64,000 nt of DNA, taken from assembly GCA_965208605.1 (NCBI GenBank), contig OZ242345.1, positions 1,798,001-1,862,000 on the forward strand, written 5' to 3'. The notes under the pieces are model-generated. The model made no database searches. It worked only from the letters and a program-made list of their open reading frames with translations, and had not been told where the DNA came from. Source of the stretch: UBA9659 sp965208605. Lineage in GTDB: Bacteria; Pseudomonadota; Gammaproteobacteria; Pseudomonadales; Azotimanducaceae. Position numbers and translations under genes: made by a program. Below are positions 54,125 to 61,900 of the stretch, piece after piece (position 1 is the stretch's first letter; every line of letters starts with the position of its first letter).

Positions 54125-56290
54125 TCATTCCATATCTGCATAGTAATTCTTTAGGTACGTCGGCATGTCCGCTACATGGATTGCATTGGCATAAAAACTG
54201 CCCTGGGCATAGTCGCAACCGCAGTCTTGCAGGGCAGCAGCCTGCTCCGCGGTAGCAACGCCCTTGGCGAACACCTTCAGCTTGAGGCTATGTGCCAGGG
54301 CATTGATGGCAAGGACGGTCTCGGCCATGGCTTTCCGCTGGACAAGCGCAGCAATCAAAGGCGGGGCAAGCTTCACACTGGTCAAGGGGAGGCGCATGAT
54401 ATGCGCCAAGGACGCCGTCCCCATACCAAAATTATCCAGGCTGAGGTTAACGCCCGAAGCGTGTAGCTCCTCCAGCATACGCAACTTCCGACTCACTTCC
54501 TGAGCGGGATACCCACGCTGGATATTCACGGCAAGCGCTTCGGTGATGTTCAACTCCAGCCTGGCAGGTTCAATCCCGGCCTGGCTGAGGCTTGTTAGCA
54601 GTAGGGTCGCAATATCTGTTTCAAATTGACTTACATTCAGATTGATTGCCACATGAATAGCGGGGAATCCCAGGTCCTGCCACTGCTTGAGGTGGGTGCA
54701 CACTTCCTGGATGACCAGCTTGCCCAGAGGCAGGCTCAAACCCGTCGCCTCGGCAAGGGGCATGACCTCGGCCGAGGGGAGCATGGCACCAACAGCCGTA
54801 TCGCCAACAATAGTGCCAACAACAGTGTCCTCAGCTGTTTCCCACAAAAAAGCTTCCAGCCCCACGAGTGCACCCGTACCAAGACTCATCACCGGCTGAT
54901 AGTGAAGCTGAAATCCACCTGCCAACATGGTTTGCTGAAGTTTGTGATGCCGACTGCTATTGACGGGCATCTCATCTTCCTGAGACCTGCTTCCAGATTG
55001 TGCTTGCTTGAGTCTGAGACTAGCATCCTGGAGCATCTCCTGAGCAGACATGGGTGCATCCTGCTGCACCGCCATGCCCACGGAAACCTTCATATTGAGT
55101 GGGTCGGCACTCTTGTTTCCGCTCTGGTTTCCGCTCTGGTTTCCGCTCTGGTTTCCGCTCTGGTTTCCGCTCTGGTTTCCGCTCTGCTCAGCGACCTGGT
55201 CCGCACTCGAGTCTTCACTCGGCTCCACATTCAGGTCTAGCGGTCTATGCAGAGCCATCAAAATCCGCTGACAAAGCAGTGCCGAAGTAGCCACCGGGTC
55301 TGGTGTATCCAGGCTATCAAGCAAGATCGCAAAGATGTCTTCATCGTATCGCGCGACCGTGGCACTGGGCTGAGTCTCAGCGAGGACGGCCGTAATTCTG
55401 CGACCTAGCGCCTTGATGACCCGATTGCTGAGTTCCCTACCCAGACTGTCACTCACAACGGACAATTCATCAATACCCACTAGCAAAATGGTACAGGGGG
55501 AGGAACGACTCTGCTGAGGATGGACCAGCTGTTGCAAACGTTCAATGAACAAGCTCCGATTCGGTAGCCCGGTCAAGTCATCAAACAGCGCCTTGGAGAA
55601 GGCTTCTTGTTGGCGGGCTTCTGCATAGGCAACCTGCGCACTCAGGTCGCGCAGACTCATGACCCTTAGGCGGGCATGCTCAACATTCACACTTAACTCA
55701 ATGGGCTTCTGCTTAAAACTGCTGTTGCGGACAAGCTCATCCAGATGCAGACCCGAGGCGGTATGCCGAGCAACACCCAGCAACTTCTCGGCGGCGCGGT
55801 TGCTCAGCAGGACCTTGCCATGAGTATCTACCAGGACAATACCCTCTTCTATACTGTCCAGAGTGACATCAAAATACCTCATCCTGGTCGCCAGAGCCTG
55901 CTGCATGCCATGCCTGGACAATGCCAGTTTGATGCTGATCTGAAGTTCATGGTTACCAAAGGGCTTTTGTAGATAGCCGAATGAATAGTCGGCGGAGGAC
56001 AAGCTGGCAACGCCTTCTATGAAGGTAGCATCGGTTTTGGTGGCGCAGAAAATCATCGGCATGCTTTCAGACTTGCTGAGCTTGATGCCCACCTCCATGC
56101 CCGCCATGTCTCCCCCTAGATCCAGGTCTATGAGGATCAGGTCCGGCATGCGGGCGAGTGCCATGGAGATGGCTTCCCGGTCGTTACTGGCGGTACCAGC
56201 TACTTGATATCCCAGGCGACCCAGGCGGGATTGAATATCACGCGCAACCAGTACATCTCTCTCAACTATTAATACCCTGCACACCAACAC
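54125..56290 (-). CDS. Response-regulator-type REC-PAS-GGDEF-EAL protein with degenerate catalytic sites
   Basis: 721 residues. REC domain 4-125 with phospho-acceptor Asp55 (LILIDLDL) and Lys in LQKPFG; PAS-like 130-210; GGDEF about 225-400; EAL about 450-715. The GGDEF signature is YDEDI, so no cyclase activity is expected. In the EAL half, LEAFLWE replaces EALLRW, the DDFG motif is LDNFGMG, the usual K-I-D is KLA, and AEGVE is AKGVA, so several metal and catalytic residues are lost. Probably a c-di-GMP sensor or protein-binding scaffold. The GGDEF domain carries a (Ser-Gly-Asn-Gln)x6 tract. GTG or TTG start at 56281-56290 behind GGGAG. The TGA stop sits in a GTCATT remnant of the dispersed repeat. 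Confidence 0.92.
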   Translation of the reverse strand: MLVCRVLIVERDVLVARDIQSRLGRLGYQVAGTASNDREAISMALARMPDLILIDLDLGGDMAGMEVGIKLSKSESMPMIFCATKTDATFIEGVASLSSADYSFGYLQKPFGNHELQISIKLALSRHGMQQALATRMRYFDVTLDSIEEGIVLVDTHGKVLLSNRAAEKLLGVARHTASGLHLDELVRNSSFKQKPIELSVNVEHARLRVMSLRDLSAQVAYAEARQQEAFSKALFDDLTGLPNRSLFIERLQQLVHPQQSRSSPCTILLVGIDELSVVSDSLGRELSNRVIKALGRRITAVLAETQPSATVARYDEDIFAILLDSLDTPDPVATSALLCQRILMALHRPLDLNVEPSEDSSADQVAEQSGNQSGNQSGNQSGNQSGNQSGNKSADPLNMKVSVGMAVQQDAPMSAQEMLQDASLRLKQAQSGSRSQEDEMPVNSSRHHKLQQTMLAGGFQLHYQPVMSLGTGALVGLEAFLWETAEDTVVGTIVGDTAVGAMLPSAEVMPLAEATGLSLPLGKLVIQEVCTHLKQWQDLGFPAIHVAINLNVSQFETDIATLLLTSLSQAGIEPARLELNITEALAVNIQRGYPAQEVSRKLRMLEELHASGVNLSLDNFGMGTASLAHIMRLPLTSVKLAPPLIAALVQRKAMAETVLAINALAHSLKLKVFAKGVATAEQAAALQDCGCDYAQGSFYANAIHVADMPTYLKNYYADME
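55115..55186 (-). repeat. Six perfect 12-bp repeats in the GGDEF-EAL gene
   Basis: Plus strand GTTTCCGCTCTG six times without a mismatch, encoding (Gln-Ser-Gly-Asn)n on the minus strand, with related half-units on both sides. Twelve bases are four codons, so gain or loss of units keeps the frame. Confidence 0.97.
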
Positions 56291-56340
56291 CTAGCTCCCA
56301 TGATATGCGTATGCCATGCCGTCAATGGCGGCGGCGGCTC

Positions 56341-56368
56341 TTCTAGTGCAAGAGTTCTAGTGCAAGAG
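56341..56368. repeat. 14-bp direct duplication at the 3' end of malate synthase
   Basis: TTCTAGTGCAAGAG twice in tandem. The second copy holds the stop codon and last codons of glcB; the first lies just after the gene. Confidence 0.9.
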
Positions 56369-58573
56369 TTTGGCTTGCTTGCGATTATGATGGAGTATGG
56401 GCTCGGTGTATCCGTTGGGTTGCTCTCTGCCTTTGAAGACAAGCTCGCAGGCCGCCGTGAACGCCAGGTTGCGCTCAAAATCAGGCGCCATATTGCGGTA
56501 TTCCTTATCGCCTTCGTTCTGACGGTCTACCACTGCTGCCATTTTTTTCATGCTGCTCAGCACTTCTTCTTCAGTACACATACCATGCCGCAACCAGTTG
56601 GCGATATGCTGGGAGGAAATTCTTAAAGTCGCCCGGTCTTCCATCAAACCAACATCATTCATGTCTGGCACCTTGGAACAACCTATGCCCTGATCAATCC
56701 AGCGCACGACATAGCCCAAAATACTCTGGGCATTATTTTCAATTTCCCGCTGTACTTCATCAGTAGACAGATTCTCACCACGAAGCAGGGGCAGGCTTAA
56801 GAGGTCGTCAAGCTTGGCACGGCTTCTGGTTTGTATTTCCTCCTGGCATTGCATGACATTCACTTGATGATAATGGATGGCATGCAGGGTAGCCGCCGTG
56901 GGGGACGGCACCCAGGCAGTATTAGCACCGGCTTGGGGCTGGGCAATCTTTTGCTGCATCATCTGCGCCATCTCATCGGGCATAGCCCACATGCCTTTAC
57001 CAATCTGCGCCCGGCCCTTGAAGCCCGTAGCCAACCCAAGATCAACATTCCAAGCTTCATAAGACTTGATCCAGGTCTGTTGCTTCATGGTGGTTTTCCT
57101 CACCATGGGACCAGCTTCCATACTGGTATGAATTTCATCACCAGTGCGATCAAGAAAGCCCGTGTTGATAAAGATAATTCTATCCTTCGCTATCCGAATA
57201 GATTCCTTGAGATTCAAGGTGGTGCGTCTTTCTTCATCCATGATGCCTATTTTTATCGTCTGGGGCGGCAGCCCCAGTGCCTGCTCAATGCGCGCAAAAA
57301 GATCAACCGTGAACTGCACTTCTTCGGGACCGTGCATCTTCGGTTTGACGATGTACACACTACCGGTCTTTGAGTTTCTGCTGGTATGCGGACTAGCATC
57401 TTTTAGATGCTTGGTGTGAAGCGTCTTATTAATGTCATGCATAGCGATGAGGCTGGTCATCACCCCATCAAGAATGCCCTCGGGAATCTCCGAGTCATCC
57501 TCAAGCAACAAGGCATCATTGGTCATCAGGTTGCCAACATTCCGCACCAGCATAAGGCTCCGACCAGCAAGCGTTTTGGTGCTGCCATCCGGGGCGACAT
57601 ATTCACGGTCAGGATTCAGGGTGCGGCGAACACGGGTGTCGCCCTTGGTGAACTCTTCACTGAGATCGCCTTTCATCAAGCCAAGCCAGTTGCTGTAGAC
57701 GAGTAGCTTGTCCTCGGTATCAACGGCAGAGACTGAATCTTCACAATCTTGAATCGTCGTGAGTGCCGATTCCAATAGCAGATCCTTGATGCCTGCTTTT
57801 TCATTCCTGCCAACCGGGTCAGCTCGGTCAATCTGGATTTCAACATGCAAACCATGGTGTACCAGCAGTATGGCGGCGGCTGCACCCTGTGCATCAAGTC
57901 TATAACCCGCAAATTGCGCTGGCTCAAGCAGACCAACAGGCTTGCCTGCATCAAGCATGGCGTGCAACTGCCCCGCCTCAAGGCGGTACTCGCACACCTC
58001 CTGATGCTGCGCACCAGACAAGGGGAAGGTGTCATTCATAAATGCGGCAGCCCAGGCAATGACTTGAGCACCCCGGGCTGGGTTATAACTCTTGCCCCTT
58101 TCCGCACCCGCTGTCTCAGGAATAACATCCGTGCCGTAGAGGGCATCGTAGAGGCTACCCCACCTGGCGTTGGCGGCGTTGAGTGCATATCTCGCATTCA
58201 TCACTGGCACCACCAGCTGAGGCCCGGCAACCAGGGCTATTTCCGGATCAACATCGGTAGTTTCTATTTCAAAATCGGGACCTGCATGCAAAAGATAACC
58301 CATGTCGTATAGAAACTGTCGATAGGCGATACGTTTTGCAGCATCCATCGGCTGGTCAGGCTGTTGCTCATGCCAGGCATCAATTTGCTTCTGAAAGTCA
58401 TCGCGTTTTGCCAGGAGCGCCCGGTTACGAGGCACAAATTCATCCAGTATTGAAGACAATTCTGACCAGAAGTGCGCTGCCGCAACGCCCGTCCCAGGGA
58501 GCACTTGCTGCTCAACAAAATCTTTGAATGTCTGGGCGGGGCGAAGTTTCCCGATGCTTACGCGCACTGTCAT
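56357..58573 (-). CDS. glcB: Malate synthase G
   Basis: 738 residues (E. coli 723). Condenses glyoxylate and acetyl-CoA to malate in the glyoxylate/glycolate route. Family features: VPVMNARYALNAANARWGSLYDALYG split over 120-150, GIMDEERRTTLNL, PMVRK and the C-terminal domain GIGCSKVPDMNDVGLMEDRATLRISSQH. No isocitrate lyase gene is in the window. Copy 3 of the shared 27-bp motif lies about 65 bases upstream of the ATG. Confidence 0.96.
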   Translation of the reverse strand: MTVRVSIGKLRPAQTFKDFVEQQVLPGTGVAAAHFWSELSSILDEFVPRNRALLAKRDDFQKQIDAWHEQQPDQPMDAAKRIAYRQFLYDMGYLLHAGPDFEIETTDVDPEIALVAGPQLVVPVMNARYALNAANARWGSLYDALYGTDVIPETAGAERGKSYNPARGAQVIAWAAAFMNDTFPLSGAQHQEVCEYRLEAGQLHAMLDAGKPVGLLEPAQFAGYRLDAQGAAAAILLVHHGLHVEIQIDRADPVGRNEKAGIKDLLLESALTTIQDCEDSVSAVDTEDKLLVYSNWLGLMKGDLSEEFTKGDTRVRRTLNPDREYVAPDGSTKTLAGRSLMLVRNVGNLMTNDALLLEDDSEIPEGILDGVMTSLIAMHDINKTLHTKHLKDASPHTSRNSKTGSVYIVKPKMHGPEEVQFTVDLFARIEQALGLPPQTIKIGIMDEERRTTLNLKESIRIAKDRIIFINTGFLDRTGDEIHTSMEAGPMVRKTTMKQQTWIKSYEAWNVDLGLATGFKGRAQIGKGMWAMPDEMAQMMQQKIAQPQAGANTAWVPSPTAATLHAIHYHQVNVMQCQEEIQTRSRAKLDDLLSLPLLRGENLSTDEVQREIENNAQSILGYVVRWIDQGIGCSKVPDMNDVGLMEDRATLRISSQHIANWLRHGMCTEEEVLSSMKKMAAVVDRQNEGDKEYRNMAPDFERNLAFTAACELVFKGREQPNGYTEPILHHNRKQAKLLH

Positions 58574-58638
58574 CCCTCTGCCTTGTTACATGATGGGCAA
58601 AGAATTATGAATGAAAAGCGAGGCAGGGAAAAGACAAA

Positions 58639-58665
58639 GTATAGGTTCATAAGATATGGCACTCC
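58639..58665 (-). promoter_or_regulatory. Shared 27-bp motif, copy 3 (upstream of glcB)
   Basis: On the minus strand GGAGTGCCATATCTTATGAA then CCTATACTTT. The homology extends left: TCAGCCGACC before GGAGTGCC resembles TCAGCCCACT of copy 2. It points toward malate synthase, and TATACT would be a fair -10. Confidence 0.45.
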
Positions 58666-58791
58666 GGTCGGCTGATAATCAGGGATTGTATAGGGGAGCG
58701 CAAGGCCAATGCTTGCACACGTCAGGATCAAAGAAGGCGGGAATTGTATGTGTTCACCTATTCAATGACTGGATTTCCCCCGAACCCCGTC

Positions 58792-58848
58792 ATTCTCGTC
58801 ACCCCAGTCATTACAGCCATCGGCTGTAATGACTGGGGTGACGAGAAT
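58792..58848. repeat. Perfect 27-bp inverted repeat (3-base loop) within a dispersed element
   Basis: Left arm ATTCTCGTCACCCCAGTCAT plus TACAGCC, loop ATC, right arm exactly complementary. It sits between glcB and putA, just downstream of the putA stop, in a copy of the dispersed element (CCCGTCATTCTCG ... AATCCAGAGGAACGAAG). In RNA it would be an exceptionally stable hairpin; no T-run follows on the minus strand. The rest of the 337-base gap has only the shared motif. Confidence 0.9.
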
Positions 58849-58910
58849 CCAGAGGAACGAAGCCAACCGCCTTGGGCATGTACACAACAAGATGGTTCGT
58901 CGCTCCCCGT

Positions 58911-61900
58911 CTAAGAAGGCACTCCCTGATTCATCAAAGACGCATTGCCACCAGCGGCAGTGGTGTTCACGGTAATAGTCTTCTCCACCATCAGCCGGAG
59001 GGGCGTATCCGGGTCTGTCATGCCGCGCAGAATCGGTATCAGGGCAGCGTTGTCCTCCAGCGCGCGGCGGCGAATGGCATGGAAGTGCTTTGATGCCGCA
59101 CCCATGAGCATGCCGTTCAAGACCCCTAGATTAATCTGCTGAGTAGGCGTCACCAGAGCAACCAGCGACTCATGCTGGGCAATCTGCCTTAGCAATGTGG
59201 TCGCCAGATTCGGCTCAGTGGTCACTTCTGAAGTGCTCTCAGAAGAGCCCTCACTGGCAGCTTCATTGATGAGAAGGCTACACAGTTGCACGCCATTACC
59301 GGCGAGGATGCAAGCAGCGAGACCTTGAGTCGCCTGGTTAATATCGACACTTTCATCCAGCAACAACCCCAAGACACCTCTTGCTTCCCATTGCAAATGA
59401 TTGGTCTCACCGGTCGGCGATGCCAGGGAGTGGGGCCCGACCTGCGTCGTCATACAGTCAATCATCCGCTCAACACTCGCTAACACCTGTTCGGCGTTCA
59501 AACCCACATTCGCCGCCACCAGGGAAGACAACCAGCAGCGCGTGGCGGCAACTCGCTCCACCAGGGGAGTACAACGCCATATTGCCTCATGCATGCCCCC
59601 GGCCGGCTTATAACCCGCCTGCTGAGCGCTAACAAAAGGCAAACCAGCTGCTCTAGCATGACTTTCCGGTGCTGTTGCAGGCAATAAGCCAGCATCATGG
59701 GTGACCTGATGCGTGACCTGATGAGTACCCTGAGGTGCCCTGAGCAATCGCTTCAGATAATGTGGCCCACCTGCCTTGGGACCCGTGCCAGACTTCCCAC
59801 GCCCCCCAAAGGGCTGGACGCCCACCGCCGCACCGACCATATTCCGATTGATATAGATATTGCCCACCAGCGCCTGTTCAGCAATTTTATTGGCGCGACC
59901 TTCTATCCGACTATGAACGCCAAGCGTCAGCCCATAGCCGGTAGCGTTAATCTGCGCTATCACGGTGCCTATATCCGCCGCGGCAAATCTTGCCAGATGC
60001 AAGATAGGACCGAAGACCTCCTCGGTAATGGGTGGCCTGGTGATGTCGGTAGGGGCATCCTCAGTCCCGCCCGGGCTGGACCCGCTAAGTGCATAAAGAC
60101 GCGGCGCGAAATAACTGCCACTATCAAGGCTCTCGTCGCTGTTGTTGTTATTGTTGCTGTTATTATTGTTGCTAGTGTCCAGAGAACATTCGTAAAGTAA
60201 TTGTGCATCAGTAGATGCTAGCCAATCACAATGCGCCTGCAGCCGCTCCCGGGCAGGTTCATCAATAATCGGACCTACATCTGTTGCCAGTGAGGCGGGG
60301 TCGCCGACGACCAGCGTCTCCATTCTGCCGATGATTTTCTCAATAATGTCATCGGCAACATCTTCTTGTAGATACAGCAATCGCAATGCGGAACAGCGTT
60401 GCCCAGCACTGTGGAAGGCGGACACAATGACATCGTCAACCACCTGTTCGGTCAGTGCCGTTGAATCCACAATCATCGCGTTTAAGCCGCCAGTTTCTGC
60501 AATGAGAGGCACATCAGCATCCCGTTCCCTGAGCATCCGCGCAATCCGATGCGCCGTCTGGCAACCACCCGTAAACATCACGCCGTTGATACGCGGGTCT
60601 GGCACCAGCAGGTCGCCCGCCGACTTGCCATCCGAGACTAGAAGTTGCAAAGCAGAAGTCGGGATGCCGCAACGATACATGAGCGCGACCAGCCGTTGCG
60701 CGAGCAGACTGGTCTGCTCCGCCGGCTTGGCAAGCACCGTGTTACCCGTGACCAGTGCCGCCGAAACCTGCCCCAGGAAGATGGCAACGGGGAAATTCCA
60801 CGGGCTAATACATAGCACCGTGCCTAGCGGTTCAGTGCTGTGAGATGTTTCTTGAAAGGCTTCGTGGGACGTTTCTTGAGACGCTTCCCGAGACGCTTCC
60901 CGAGAATAATACCGACAAAAATCCACCGCCTCCCGAACTTCCGCAATACTATCCTCCAAAGTCTTGCCGGCTTCCTTCATGCATAGTCCCAGGAACTCTT
61001 CCGGGACTGTTTCAAGCGCAGTTGCTATCCGCAGTAGACAGGCCGCACGTTCTGCAACAGGGGTGTCGCGCCATGCCTGCTGACCGGCCAGCACCACAGC
61101 CAACTTGCTATGCATGGCGGGCCTATCATCATACGACAGCATGCCAATGACTTCCTCTCGGTTGGCAGGGTTGGTGATTCGCCAGCTTCCCGGCTGATGT
61201 GTTTGGGTGTCCGAGGGCATTGTTGCAGGAGACAAGGCTTCAGAAGACAAGGCTTCAGAAGACAAGGCTTCAGAAGACAGTCTTCCAGAAGCTTTGGTTC
61301 CAGAAGAGTTGGTCCCAGAAGCTTTGGCACCAGACCACCAGTCCGCCAGGCGGGTGTTCAGCGCATGCAAGGCTGTACCATCAGCGAGATCCATGCCCGC
61401 AGAATTAACCCGATGCGGGTGGTATATCGCTTCTGGCAGGGGCAGAGAGGGGGCTTGCCTATCTCCTGTCAAGGTCGTTTCTTTCAAAGCTGCTTCTTTC
61501 AAAGCCACTTCTTTCACCGGGTTGGACAACAGCTCCGCCAGTGGCAGGTCGCGGTTTTGTAGATTGTTCACGAAGGAAGTATTAGCACCATTCTCCAGCA
61601 TGCGGCGCACCAAATAGGCAAGCAGGTCTGCATGTTCGCCCACAGGGGCATAGATGCGGCAACGGTTGCGACTGTCATGGTGACTACCATTGTGACTATC
61701 TCTGCGACCGTCACTCTGCCCATCCTTGCCGACAAGTTGATGATAGAGTTCCTCGCCCATGCCATGCAGACGTTGAAACTCAAATTCCATGGGCATGGAC
61801 GAACCCTGGTCATCACCGGCGCGGGTCGCCTTCTCCAGTGCAAGAATAGTGGCGACAGTGTAAGCATTGTGCGTCGCGAATTGCGGATAGAGATGCTCCC

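Noticed and set aside
55115..55186. CRISPR or VNTR of noncoding type
   Set aside because: Perfect 12-bp units inside an open reading frame, no spacers.
54626..55290. Long plus-strand frames opposite the GGDEF-EAL gene (repeated Ser-Gly-Phe-Arg or Phe-Pro-Leu-Trp)
   Set aside because: Shadows created by the 12-bp repeat.
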